The position numbers and the translations under genes are program-made. A stretch of DNA of 58,417 nt, taken from contig NMRA01000444.1 of the NCBI GenBank assembly GCA_002633005.1, forward strand, positions 1 through 58,417, in the 5' to 3' direction. This document shows, piece by piece, positions 37,078 to 50,279 of this stretch. This DNA comes from Phoronis australis (taxonomy: Eukaryota > Phoronida > Phoronidae). The notes below the pieces were generated by a model. It was not told the origin of the DNA. It did not search any database and worked only from the letters and a program-made list of their open reading frames with translations. Every line of letters starts with the position of its first letter. Positions within the stretch are counted from its first letter, which is position 1.

Positions 37078-37700
37078 TAGATCTCCATGAGTAGTGGAAG
37101 ATAGGTTTCTTTAAATAGACGGCGATGCTTTTCCATTTTCCGGCGGTTTTGACCATTTAGTGATATATGTATGCAGTGTATGTATCTCCCAAACAGCTAG
37201 AAAGGATCGTAATGACAATTGACAAGTGTGTCTGATAAGGAAAGCACGTCTGCTAGTTGGTTTTTTGCCCCGTTGATGTAATCTCTTTAACCTTGCCTGG
37301 AAGTTAGCATATTTGCTCTTTCGGAGCTGAAAACAGAAGGTGAGCTCTTTCACACCATCCGGACGTCTGATGTGGTCCGTACTTGTGTTATAATAGATTA
37401 ATGCCTTTTACATTTTCGAAATTTGTAAGTGTGTTTGTGTGAAATTTGTCAAGAATATTTCTACTAATGATACGTCAACACTTTTCCAGTTTTGGACGTA
37501 TTTGCGCCATTTCCTGATTATTGTTTATTATCCCCTCAAAGTTTAGTTTAAGTCAACAGATGTGTTCTTAATGAGATCGTAGCTATATATTTTTGGACGG
37601 CTTTGGCAGTTGTGGCTGTCTCTACTGGTTACTTTGGTGTTCACAGATGTACACGTATCTCCTTAAAGTCGGAATAAAAATTGCCAAATTCGTTTTAGAC
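37078..37700 (+). other. Probable 3' untranslated region with polyadenylation signal
   Basis: AATAAA at 37673-37678 is followed by a T/G-rich stretch (ttgttgtttcg region at about 37730). It is the first such hexamer after the proposed stop codon, which supports 36969-37077 as the last exon. Confidence 0.5.
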
Positions 37701-38754
37701 ATGTGAAATATATGATCTCTTGTACAACACTGTTGTTTCGTTTATTCCATCCAAACACAAATTAATTTCAATTCTGATGCCCCTCTCCGTATCATCCTCT
37801 TCATCGGAAAATCTCCTCATTTTCTTGATCAATCAGCGACGATTAATATACTGACATCTTTGTGGGACCACGCCTTTCCACACTAACCACAGTCTAAACA
37901 GTTGAACGCCAGTTGCATCAGTCAATAATAATTACGTTGCCCAAGGAACGTTAACAGTTAGAAAGATCACCGGCTTTCGGGATATATGCATTGATAACGT
38001 AATCATGAACAAAAATAATGGTGCAAACATGTAAAGCACCCTTCAAACCCAACAAATTGAACATCAGCGTAGATGTGAGATTGCTATCAAGTCTGAGGGC
38101 GCTGAAGACATGCTATGACCGTCGTTTTTTAGTGCTTGGGTTGGCATTTCCACGTTTTGCGATAAAATTGAACCGCTCGTTTACAGAGAAAAACTTGTCA
38201 TTTACTAGTCAAAATCTTCTGCCAGGTACATCTACTGGCGCGCAAAAAGTGGATCTGAAGAGTTCCGCAATGCGATACTGTTGTAGAAATTGTTTGTGGA
38301 TAATCCGGACGTCTTGCAAGAACAATAAATATATTTCCACAACGGAGTTTGTTAAGCTCGTTGTTTTCAGAATTCGCTTAGAATATTGGGTTAATAACAT
38401 TTTACATTGGGTCAATAACCAGCGAACTGATTAATTTTAAGTCGCCAAAATACTCAATTTCTTGTTTCGTAGGCTGTTCGGGCAAAATATCTTTGAGCAA
38501 TCTCACCCATCTGCCACTCACATGCTGCCGAAAATGTATGGCGTGCTCCAGCGATTAATGTGTGTGAACTTTCGTGTGCACTCAACTTCCAAGCCGCACA
38601 TCAAAATAAAATGTTGACAGTCTGAAATAAAACCCGGCTTGGCTCCATGAAGGGCTTGAGTGGTCCATACACATGCACCCTGTCCTTAGCTACTCGAATG
38701 GATGTGCCGATGAGAGAACGCTGATTCAGCTTTTGCGTTGGCATCTAGCCTTTT
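37701..38754. other. Intergenic, no supported gene
   Basis: A 138-codon plus-strand open frame (38018-38434) is present, but its sequence matches no family I know and has no splice or promoter context. I leave it unannotated. Confidence 0.45.
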
Positions 38755-39780
38755 CATAGGCGGATTTAGGGGGGGGGGCCCAGGGCGCCCGGGCCCCCCC
38801 CCCTTGGCNNNNNNNNNNNNNNNNNNNNNNNNNNNNNNNNNNNNNNNNNNNNNNNNNNNNNNNNNNNNNNNNNNNNNNNNNNNNNNNNNNNNNNNNNNNN
38901 NNNNNNNNNNNNNNNNNNNNNNNNNNNNNNNNNNNNNNNNNNNNNNNNNNNNNNNNNNNNNNNNNNNNNNNNNNNNNNNNNNNNNNNNNNNNNNNNNNNN
39001 NNNNNNNNNNNNNNNNNNNNNNNNNNNNNNNNNNNNNNNNNNNNNNNNNNNNNNNNNNNNNNNNNNNNNNNNNNNNNNNNNNNNNNNNNNNNNNNNNNNN
39101 NNNNNNNNNNNNNNNNNNNNNNNNNNNNNNNNNNNNNNNNNNNNNNNNNNNNNNNNNNNNNNNNNNNNNNNNNNNNNNNNNNNNNNNNNNNNNNNNNNNN
39201 NNNNNNNNNNNNNNNNNNNNNNNNNNNNNNNNNNNNNNNNNNNNNNNNNNNNNNNNNNNNNNNNNNNNNNNNNNNNNNNNNNNNNNNNNNNNNNNNNNNN
39301 NNNNNNNNNNNNNNNNNNNNNNNNNNNNNNNNNNNNNNNNNNNNNNNNNNNNNNNNNNNNNNNNNNNNNNNNNNNNNNNNNNNNNNNNNNNNNNNNNNNN
39401 NNNNNNNNNNNNNNNNNNNNNNNNNNNNNNNNNNNNNNNNNNNNNNNNNNNNNNNNNNNNNNNNNNNNNNNNNNNNNNNNNNNNNNNNNNNNNNNNNNNN
39501 NNNNNNNNNNNNNNNNNNNNNNNNNNNNNNNNNNNNNNNNNNNNNNNNNNNNNNNNNNNNNTTTTTTTCTTGGATAATACTTCAGGAATCAAGGAAAATG
39601 CTTGATTTTTAGAGGTAAAAACAAAAAAATTTCCTGGGCGGGAGGGGGGTTTGCCCCCCTCCCGACCTCCCCCCATTCGGTGCTATGCGCATCTACAATC
39701 GTGGTTCAGTTTGCGCAAATGCTTCCAGCCGGACAAAATGTTGGGCCCCCCCCCCTTGTGATATCCTAGATCCGCCACTG
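38755..39780. mobile_element. DNA transposon with CAGTGGCGGAT ends, interrupted by assembly gap
   Basis: The left end is CATAGGCGGATTTAGGGGGG; the right end is CCTAGATCCGCCACTG. These are inverted repeats, flanked by the same five bases CTTTT on both sides, consistent with a 5-bp target duplication. Positions 38809-39561 are N, so coding content is unknown. G/C homopolymers at both ends probably caused the gap. Apparent long open frames across the N run are meaningless. Confidence 0.65.
38809..39561. other. Assembly gap (753 N)
   Basis: An uninterrupted run of N. It sits inside the transposon at 38755-39780, directly after a run of C. Confidence 0.99.
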
Positions 39781-40096
39781 CTTTTGACTAATTCTTTGAA
39801 CTCAAAATCGTGAAGGAATGTACCTATGCAAAGAATTTGCAAAAAGTGTCAGAATCATGCGCATATACAATAGGATATCCACTCGCGCCTACCACAGAAG
39901 CATAAATTATGTGTTTATATGTGGAATATTTGAGTAGTTGTATGCGTATCCTATACACTTACCTATAATTCGGAAAATGCATTGACCCTGTTCATCAGCA
40001 CCACTCTTCACCTAGACGACCCTGGATAGTAATCTAATCCTTATCTGGGCATTTCATGTTTAAATTGACCACTTGTTACAGATGTACTTCCTTTAG

Positions 40097-40186
40097 GATG
40101 GCGACACAGATATTGCATGCTACAATGTACATTGTTGAATGTCAGTTGTGGAGCTCCTACTTGAACAGGTTGCTGATGGACAGTAG
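40097..40186 (+). pseudogene. Degenerate ankyrin-like exon
   Basis: After a good acceptor (cttcctttag) the sequence reads DGDTDIACYNVHC, a stop, then MSVVELLLEQVAD and a second stop. Start and second half fit an ankyrin repeat (DGDTPLH.A... VVELLLE.GAD) with small deletions in between. It lies 3 kb beyond the end of the ankyrin-ZU5-DED gene and may be a relic of a tandem paralogue. Confidence 0.45.
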
Positions 40187-40421
40187 TGTATAGTGTAAAA
40201 TAAAAGTCTGTTGGACTGCACTGTGGTAGATGTTGATCTCAAAAGTAAAAGAAACACATAACATTGCAATTTAGTTCAACTCAAAGGCAGATAACGTTCA
40301 AGTTAGTTATAAATCAACAGCACAGTCTGCATGTACATTAGACTACTGACCACGGAAATGTCACCTGGAAATTAAGCGGAAACGGTTACAAGTAAATACA
40401 GTGTATAGTCGACTTTTGTAG

Positions 40422-40672
40422 GACCTGGTTGTATTGCTGAAAACTTACGAAATAATCAAGATGCTTTCGCAGTGGAGCTGAAGGTGCTCTGGCCCGTCAT
40501 CCAATCGACAATAAGTGCTCCTTCAGGAAAACTAAAGATCATTAAGCGCTCGAAAACACAGGAGACGTTGTTTGATACCTACTGCAGATCGCTCACTGAT
40601 CTGCAACTTCTGTGCAGGGCAAAACCGGAGAAGGGTCCCCTTTTTCACCAGACAGTCATTTCAATTGTTTAG
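40422..40672 (+). CDS. Possible terminal exon of an unrecognised protein
   Basis: After cttttgtag an open frame of about 83 codons runs to TAG. It begins PGCIAENLRNNQDAFAVELK and includes LFDTYCRSLTDLQLL. I do not recognise the family. It is 236 bp downstream of the ankyrin-like relic, so both could be pieces of one decayed gene copy, but no exon of the intact gene resembles it. Low confidence. Confidence 0.25.
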
Positions 40673-43600
40673 AAATTGTAGCGTAATCTGGTATGAAGTC
40701 AAAAAATGACAACACCAAGAAAAAATCCTGCCTTGCTCACGTTTTGCTGGTCACTCGCTTTCCGAATGTCTTCAAGCCAGTCAAATCAATAAGGCTATAT
40801 TATTTACATGAGTACAGCTTTTTAATGCCGAACTGACATCTTTCACCGTTCAAGCTTAGTCCATGGTTCTCTAATCGTTTCAAAACAATCTGAGCGTACG
40901 AAAGTTCTAAGCCTGTAACGTGTAGGCTATACTATGATGTCCACAAAATTCTCGATTCCCTTGAAATTCCAGATAACACTCTAACTGTTAGATAAGTTTA
41001 GTTGTTTTGGGGATTCCAGAGACATTTAAGGTTTACGACACCCCCACTTCAAGTCTAGATAGGTAAAAATCATAAGGCTATTCCTGTTCTGCAGAATCTC
41101 ACTTACGAGTGACGTTTACTAACTACTTCATTAGCGGATAAGTGAATATCATCGTTTTCCTTTGCAATGACCATGACTGGAATAACCATGGAGTACATGT
41201 AGGGCTAGTAATAGGAGCTAGATCTAAATACTCGGGAGTCACACCTTTCCAAATAATACTGCTCCAGAGTAACCCACACCGCCTGCAAATATACATGTAA
41301 ATGCATATGTTTTAGTTTACAACAATATCAAGGTGCTCTCTCGAAAAAGGGAACCCCGTGAATACAAATATCCTATAGTAACAAACAAAAGCATGCACGT
41401 TCGAAACAGTTAACGAGCCTGTAAATCAAGACCCCCGCCCTTTGAACCAGGAACACCGGGGATCGGACAAGAAACCTTGACTTTTTCGGTTTTTTCATTG
41501 TCAGTTGCCTCTAACACCGAGTTAACGCCTTTTCAAGTACTTTCCTGATGATTTTTGCATATCTTTTAAAAGTCAACAATAAAACCTTACCTACTTTATA
41601 AAGAGTTTGTTACGGGATTTGTATCGGAAAAACTCTTGAAACTTGTCTGTGGGTCAACTTCATTATAATCTATACACCTAATACGTTGCTATTTCGGTGA
41701 ATCTTACTGTCATTCCAGTTAATTCAATAATTTTTAACTTTCAACAACATTTGACAGAAAGTGTGGGGTGATGTTTCAGCGTATGGTCCTATCATGAGGT
41801 TAAAGGTTGGGGTTCATGTTTTTCAGGTCGGTTACAGTGTAGCTGTTTTGAAGGTGAAGTAATATGTTTTCGTCTGCGGGATATCCGTTTTCACGAAGAT
41901 CCCTGTTTTGATGGAACACGCTGAATATGATACATGCATTATCTTTTGGTCAAGCAGAAGAAGCTAAGATACAAGAGATCATGAAACTCATCTGGCGACG
42001 AGTTGCTGTCGTCAGACGACTCGTCGCTGTCACGAAATTCCTCCTTGTCTCCATCAACAAATGTGCTCTTTGATGAGTTCAGTTAATTCTCACTGATCTT
42101 GATACGGCAGTCAGAGGCAAGAGTTAATCACTGAGATATCAGCTACACGGCGACCAGTCATCTTACTGTCTTGAAAACATGCCGTGACCTCGCGACCCCA
42201 CAGTTTCACACCCACTTAACTAGTTCTAGCGAATGAGGTCAGCGATGCATTGGGTTAAAAGGTCGTTGCTAGCTAAAAGACTGGTGAGTGACACTTCTGT
42301 TGAAAATACCCCGAATGCAAAAAGTGAAATAACGACTGTTGATTGGACAAAAAACTTACTACATGCATAATGAGCAGAGTTTGACCTTTCTGTTGATGCA
42401 TTTACGAGCGAATTGGGTCATCGGAAGACTGAGCAATGAGGACACGAAAACCGGCAAATTTCGATGAAAATTTCACGAGATATGCAGTCGTGGAGAAGGT
42501 GATGTATTTCAAAATGAAATAAATAAGATTTAAAATGAAGTTTGCTTGTTTGAAAGTATTGTTTTGTGAAGTAGAATGAATAAATAATCATAATCTGCAA
42601 TAAAAAATTGACCTAATTTTAACCGATAGCGACTGTTTGCAGTCTGGTCGGGAAATAGAGTTTCCGACTTAAGACTCATTTTGTGGTGGTGGGTCACATA
42701 TTTCTATTGCACGGTTAAACACGAATTGATACTTTATCGAAGCTTTGGCTGAAATAATTAGCACCGTTTGTCCCCTTGCTGTCAATGATTTGTTCGACGA
42801 ATAATGAATACTTGAAGACACTCTGTAGAATTTAAGTGATACTGTGATCATTTTTGGGGATTGCGTTTTAAATAACGCGTCCCACGTGTACTCATCTGAA
42901 ATGTAGATGGTTTCTGAGTTTTCGCCAGCAGAACTTTACCTATAGTTTTTTATATTTGTTAATTAAGAATTTGCAACAGCTCACCCAACTATTAGCAAAG
43001 AAGCATTAGCTGGAATGAACAATTTTGGCACATTTTATCACGGTTTGAATGTACATGTAAATCTTCATCTTCAACATGAAAGTGGAACTCTAACTACCAC
43101 TTTGTTCCCCAAACATTAGGTATAAGTGGCGCGCGGATGCTTTAAGCATAATGTGTTCACCCTTACAAAAGAGGCTTCTTTTATGGCACGATCCCTTTAT
43201 TTTGACCGTTGGATGCAACTGATAAATAAGACATTACACCTCACAGTTGTCACACGAGTTAAGCTTCCAATATAACAGTCAAACGCCATTAGTACAGTGT
43301 ATATGACTTGAAACTGAGGTGTACCTGATTGGTCAGGTCTGAGTGACAAGCACTGCAAACTGGCTTTAGTTGGATGATCCGTGTGGGCGGAATAGAACAG
43401 CAGCAAGCCAGCGGACGGGGCCACTGTATCCTTAGTGCAAGACGGGACCTGTCACATGAAGCGCTGCAACTTCTTGTCATTTGATCAGAAAACCCGTCCT
43501 GAAGGAATTGATCTATCGCCAAGATTTTGAGTGACGGCTTAACTGACCATTTAGAAAGAAGCATTATTGACACACCTTCGTTTTCAAGCCGCCATTTTAC

Positions 43601-46259
43601 CCGACAAACAACACATTGCCTAGTAAAACATACAATATAAATCAAATTGTACTATTTCGGAATTCCCCTCTATTTGCACGTAGTTTCGTAAATATTAAGG
43701 GACAGCATGGTTCAGGGGAATGAATAAGACTTTCGCACAGTTGTTTGAACCTGGTATGATCTACTATCACAGCTAATACATTTGGAATTCCCTGACATCA
43801 ATACCTGAATCAGATAGGTTGCCTGAATCCCGAGAACAGTTTTGATTTCGCATCTTTTCTGAGTGTTATTTTTGGCGATGAAAATACAAAACCTATCACA
43901 GTTAGGAATTTCAGGACCAAAATGGGAGTGAATATGCCCAGTTTTGATTTTTATGACAGTTGAACAAGGAGGGTAATGTTTCAGTAATTGCATAATTGTC
44001 TCAGGAGATCCATTTTCGATTGAGGATATAAAGATGAGCTTTCATCATACATGTCGCCTTGGGTTTGTGTCACAGTTGTCGTTACATGCCATGATATCCC
44101 TTTCTGGGCAAAAAATTCATTGCCCAATCCATAGTCACTGGCGCCTGATATGTTGAAAGATTGCTGACAACATCTGCTTTAGCCTGATCCTGCTTCAAAT
44201 ACCTATAAATTTGTAACAGCGAAATAAAACAATACAATTTTATAAGAACTCGGTGTATTTTTAATCATTTTACACCAAAGTTTGATGATTTATTGGTATT
44301 AAACGATGAATTTAAGCGCTAAGCTGACACCAGTAACGTGTGTTATGAACTGCGGAACAGATTGTGTGTGAAACCAAGGATGTCATCGGATAATTTCAAC
44401 ACCTCACTCCGCCCTCAGGTCAGTATCACGTAACGAAACCGAACATGCCTTTATCGTGAAGAACCACTCGGTCTAAATTGGTACAAAAAAGGTGTATTTT
44501 GGGGTGGCATGCTCCTTTAACTCTGGGTAGGATTCCCACGCGAAAGAACTGAACTCCATACATGTAGTTGCCCCAAGTGCGAGAGAGAGATAGAGGGCAA
44601 ATAGAGACAGTACGTATAATTCATAACAATAAGAGAAATAAAATAAAGCACATTTATATGTCAGTGGTTTAATAAAAAGGGCCTACCCAGTAAATAAAAT
44701 ATAATAAAATAAAATGAATAATTTTTTGATAAGCTGTTGAAATAACTGTGTTCAGTGCTTTCAGCACATTATGTTTTTACAGTCATGGTACACGTAAAAG
44801 AACACAAAGCTCCTATAAACCATGTCCTATTGTCAAGTACAACAGCAATTTTGTACAAAAAGGTTTCTCACCAAGAGCACTACAACAGCAAGTGAAGGGT
44901 CACCCGTAGAATGTTAGACTACCAGTTTGACAGCAGAGACATCTATTGGGGAACAGGGCAACACACGCAATGCACTGAAGATCATTCGGTATTTAAAATC
45001 ACAAATTTTTCTCAAGACAAACGAACATTTTTTGCCACTCGACCTTCAGATCTTGCGCAGTGTGAGTGTTTTCTAATGACCGGAGGTCGAGTGAAAATAC
45101 TCACATGGCGTATCAACCATAAATGTGGAAAAACGCGCACTCGTGATAACACACGAATCCGTGTGTTGTTCAGCCTCACTTCAAAGGGTAACATCTTCAC
45201 ATCAATTGATAGGTGGCGTTGTGACAAATGGTAAGAACGATAGAACGTAGTCCACACAGATGATTTTCAAACTTGTTGATTCGATGACATCGTGTAAAGT
45301 ATTAGCATGCAGCGCCATCTATTAAGAATATTAATGCCAATGTGACATTGGGATTCTGTGGCCATATTCTTTATACACATTAGGTCTCGTGATGTGACTA
45401 AACAGACATCGGGTTAAAACATGTAAACTGATTGCAACTTCAAGACGTCCTATCTTTTGCCTCACGACAAAATTAACAATTTAATATTTACGATTGTAAT
45501 CTCCGACGTGACAGAGCTCTGTCTTTACCATGTGACTCGAAGAAAGTGACGTTTGATTGGTTTTTAAGACTCCCGTTATTTCTCACTCGACTTAAAAAAC
45601 ACAGTAGTGCGCTGTCAGGTGTGATGTCTACCTTTCAACAAAAAGGCTGTCGATTTTTTTGTGTGCTTTTGTGAAAATATCACTCTTGTATTTTGGCATG
45701 GACAAGTGACCCAGATATCCAGCTCTTCAATTCAGTGTCTTTCATTGTCTAATGTTGACAACTACATATATATATATATATCAGATGTGGCAAATATTGC
45801 AATAATTCCAGAGTCCACTTTCTTTAGTAATATCACAATCCTAAAAGGTGTTCCAATATATCTTGCTTTAAGTTAGTGTAACACACTGCCGCGGTATGTG
45901 GCAGGACAACTAATTGTTTGATGAAGAAATGATTTTATTTATCGAGTGATACAGAATGTCCTATGCTGACACCCAAGTAGTGATCTATCTGCAGTACATC
46001 GTAGTCATGAATGTAAAATGCATTTCTATAAAATAACAGAGTTTTAACACCACTTGTGAAGAGTAAAAGCACAAACACTCACATTAACACTTCCCAATTT
46101 CGTCTGATTTCAATCAACGATAAATCCATAAATGTCACCAGAGGATTATCCTACTTCATATCCTAACGACATCATTTTCATTTCTGTAACTCCCTAAAAT
46201 GAAAGACTACAAGTACAGTTATACTTAATTTTGTATGCTAGGGTTAATATGTGATTAAT

Positions 46260-46646
46260 TCATAAAACAAAGTATACAGACAACATTAGCCTCACATTCT
46301 TATCAACTAATAAAGGGTTGTTGTATTCCATATTTGAAAACCAAGATTGTTTTTCGTTCCAAAATGCAACTGCATGCCCAAATTCCAAAAACATGTGATC
46401 AATAGTCCTCGATAGTACACAAAGCTGGCACTTGTCATTTCGCATTGTTCTCATTTTATTTAAATGTATCTTATGTACATCAGTAAATTTGCCAACACGT
46501 TTCAAACCCTTCCTCGACAGTCTGTTTAAATCAATGAGACTATAGACTTCCTTATGAGTCAATTGTTTCAACACGTCTCGAAACATGCCTCGGCAGTCGT
46601 TATAATCAATATGGCGATAATCTTCCCTATGAATAAATTGTATCAA
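46260..46646 (-). pseudogene. LINE reverse transcriptase C-terminal fragment (zinc-knuckle region)
   Basis: This 128-codon minus-strand open frame contains CQLCVLSRTIDHMF followed by FGHAVAFW. It fits the C-terminal zf-RVT motif of non-LTR retrotransposons (C..C......T..H.F..C.....FW). The third cysteine position reads Gly. Polymerase and endonuclease parts are absent, so this is a 5'-truncated relic. Confidence 0.6.
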
Positions 46647-46767
46647 TTCTCTTCAAAACTTGCCTCGCCAGTATGCTATAATCAATATCGACTAAAAACA
46701 ATCTTATGAATCAACTGTTCCAACACATTGCAAAACGTCCCTTGCCAGTTTGTCAATCAATATTGAC
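46552..46767 (-). repeat. Three degenerate ~70-bp tandem units at the LINE fragment
   Basis: Units at about 46552-46621, 46623-46703 and 46704-46767 each carry cctatgaa/ttatgag, a ttcaacac-like block, cttgcctcgcc(agt) and ataatcaatat. The first overlaps the N-terminal part of the LINE open frame, so part of that protein arose by tandem duplication. Confidence 0.6.
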
Positions 46768-49700
46768 ATCGACTGGAAATTTTTCTGATTGATTTAGACT
46801 TTGTCTCATTTTTGCATGTGTCATATTTCTCGACGTCGGTAAACAAGTGTCATCGATCAGGTGTTTCCCCAAGGTATGAGCCTTTTTGATCAATAGGCTG
46901 GTCGATCAAAGTCAAGTGGGATAAACACTTTGAAATGGACCCACACTGCGAAGCACCTTTTGTTGCTTAAATTCCTAAGATATCACTGCATGGAAAATCG
47001 ATGAAAGAAATATTCAATCAGTCAGTAATATTTTTGCTGTCACATAGTCCTCGCTGTGAATATTTCATTAGATCATGTCATTTTTATACCAATGCTGTTA
47101 ATATATCTTCGAATCTCTTGACCTTTTTAACTTGACGTTTCATAGCTAATGTGGGGCTTTAGAACATTCCAATTCTACAGAGAATTGCAAAAATAGGTTC
47201 ATGGGCCGATATTCGGAAAAGGATTTTTTTAAATCGTCAAATTAACCCAATTTTATTTTCGGATAGGAATGATTGAATTCTCAGACTTTGCCAAACATCC
47301 TAAACTAAAAAGGATTTTAAACCAAACATTCTTTTTAATACTATATTTGTAATGGTATTACAGTAAAAGGCATTTTATTTGCTCGTTCTCAACTATTTCA
47401 GAACAAACTATACAGATTCTCAAGACATGTAGACATTAATTTAAAATATGCCCATAAGCATACTATATGAATTCTTCCAAAAATGTGACACCACAGTCTT
47501 TCTTTTGGGTACACGTGTTCCACGTGATTACTTTTTTCGGAATTAGTGTGTAGTGGAAAAATTGGCTGCTTATCTGTGACATCCTAGCCTTCCGTGGCAG
47601 TAGTGTGTCAAGATTTTCAGAATGTCATACATGTATACCTAGATAAATGTATACAATGCTGGCAAATTTAATAGTTTTGAGGCATGAAAGTTAACACTAA
47701 TTTTACACCATTCGGTTTAGCTAAACTAATGTAAATAAATCACTTATCACAAAAATATTGTACCTTGCAGACACCTTGCATTGGGAAATGAGTATTTTAA
47801 AAATGGACAGCTCTATTCACTTAATCCGACAAAGATAACTGGTTGCTTATTCGTCTATCGTTTTGTGGGATTAATAACGTGGTGAACGATTTCAGTGCAT
47901 ACACCTGAACGATTACGTTACTAGGAAGTCCTTGCACAATGTTCATGTTAAATTCATTTTTGAAAAATATTAGTGTGCAAGTGTTGTTTATTAAAATATG
48001 TGAAGGTCTCGTGTACTTTTTGCAAAATATTTGATCGTTTATGTCGTTTTATAGCCTATTGTAAACATGATGAAGCCCTATGTAACATGTATATTCTACC
48101 CGTTTTTTGTTTCTTTCACAAGAGTTTTGTGAAAAAAGAAGATCAGAAACAAGATAAAAAAGCAAATTTAAATTAAAAATTCCTGTTTCAAAATCGTTAT
48201 AAGCCACTATCATTCACAAAATGTTCTTGAGGCTGAATTGTCCAATTAGATTTCGGTCTAGTTTTCTAACACATTGCTCTGCCTAAGAATTTCACTAAAG
48301 GATAAGGCGACTGTCCACTTCCGTGAGACCTAATAAAGATCAAATAAAACAAAAAATAAATAATAAGTGCTTCGGAATAAATGCATACATGTATGTATCC
48401 AAACCCGTCGTTTGGCTTGAAAGAATATCTATTAGAATCAACACAGATCAGCAAAGGGAAATAATGATCATCAATGTGTAAACAAGGAGACAACCAAAAA
48501 CGTCGAGTCAAGTAGAGTTGTGACATCCTACACCTGAATAGAGGTATATTTTGTTGTATCAGCCAGCGTTCTTTCTCTACTCAACTTCTGTATTGATCTC
48601 AAACAACAGCAAACGAATTCGTTATTGACCTTGTCGATTGTAACCGCTGGCGATAGTTGAATGAAAAATTGAGTGAAACTGTAAACAACGATCTCCAACG
48701 GTCATATAATCAATTTCAATTTATTCTGTTTTTATTCTATCTGAAGCAAATCCTCGTGTTTTGTTGAACTTTTTTAACCAAAGAACTGCATTTTATTAAT
48801 GCTACGTGTTGTGTATGCCACGTTACCTTAGCATACGGACAACAACCTTGAAAGGGGCAAATGTGACGTTTTGGGCAGGAAAGGAAGTAATCGTTTACCT
48901 TCAAAAATTATGGCAATTGAGAAAATCACACTTTCTGGTTTCTTGAATTCATGTAAAGGGCGTGTTTCATGTATGGCGACTGTTTTGGGGAATGCGTTGG
49001 AAAAAATTCTAGGAAATACAGTTTCTTGTTGCTTTTGAATGAGAAAAGCCAAACTTTCTAACCGTGACCTGTTTTGATGGAAAATCTGGGCCAAAGGTTT
49101 AGTTTCAACCCCTGTCGCCTCCTGTTTGATAAAGTAGGTATGGTTTATTGTGGCTGACCAACATATCAAAATTGCCAAAATGTGGCTGCTAATAGGTATT
49201 TTGCTTCAGCATTTTATAATCTAAAGAGAATGGGCATTCTGGATGTGTAGTCATATTACTTAACGCTTGGATATAAGTGACAATTTTGGAAAAATATCAC
49301 CAAAGTTGGCTATTTTCCCTTTTTTATATGCCCGAATGTTTTTGCTGTAAATTAACAGATAAAATTGTAACATTATCAAGTTTCGATTATCTTGAGTAGT
49401 GAGTTGGAAATGCTGCAAAACCCTTTGGTTTTTCAGACAGTTGATACCGATGTGCAGAATGGACTCTTTTCCAATAAGGTGTGTGTCAGCAGTCAAGACC
49501 CTGTGATACATGTACCTGCAGTCTGGCACTATAAGAACACAGCGCAATGTATATAATGTACATGTAACATCCTGTGTAAAGCGCCTCGTAGTATGCACTG
49601 ATGGTGACGTGAGGATGAACTGATGTCAATTTTTTTCCGAGGTATTGCGTTGTTGTCGGATCGAGAAATGAATTTTTCGGTGATAGTTGAAAAAATATCA

Positions 49701-50146
49701 CCAAAAGAAGTTTAACATTTTACTAACAAAACATAAATTACCAAGTGACCAGGTTGGTTTTTGTTTCATAGTCAGAAAACCACTCTGATCAACGCAATTT
49801 AGTCTGTTTTGTATTCCAAATTAAATGACACTAATTGAAATCACTTGAAAAGAGGCAAACAATTCGCATACTGACATGTAAATACGAAACTCTGCGCCTA
49901 AAGGAAAATGTTGAGTACAGCATTGGAATACATGTACAACGGAACGAAATTTGTGAGCTTTGGAATTTTTAAAGAAAACGTGGATGTTGTCAATTTCCTT
50001 GACTTCAAAATGTGCACGTGGACAAAAAACACACATTACATGTACCTATTGATTCTACATGAAGGCTTAGTAAACATTTTGAGCAATGTGCATGTTATTC
50101 CAGCTTAGCTCAAAAAATCCTAAAAGTAAGCAGATTAATTAATTTC

Positions 50147-50279
50147 CAGTGGCAGGTATAGGTCGGGGCCAAGGATATTCCAATTGGCATTTTGAGGGTG
50201 CGAATGTCGGACGGGCAAAAATTCTGGCTAAAACTTTGCCCTGACCACCTCTAATATAAAATCCTGAATCCTCCCCTGA
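50147..50279. mobile_element. ~150-bp MITE, copy 2 (diverged)
   Basis: Begins CAGTGGCAGGTATAGGTCGG and ends AATCCTGAATCCTCCCCTG. The core gcgaatgtcggacgggcaaa aligns with the copy at 51998. No target duplication is visible. Confidence 0.65.

Larger units (their letters stand above)
39781..46259. other. 6.5 kb mainly intergenic
   Basis: Apart from the ankyrin-like relic (40097) and the possible exon (40422), there is one minus-strand acidic open stretch (41940-42077; DSDESSDDSNSSPDEF) and small non-conserved open frames, such as 43289-43645 minus and 44911-45234 plus. None is recognisable. Short inverted repeats near 45037-45095 suggest a small element. Confidence 0.45.

Noticed and set aside
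36927-37353. Two minus-strand open frames of 69 and 80 codons
   Set aside because: They are in different frames and overlap the better supported plus-strand terminal exon and its 3' UTR.
38726-39676. Long open frames on both strands across the N run
   Set aside because: They exist only because N codons contain no stops; the flanking sequence is transposon ends.
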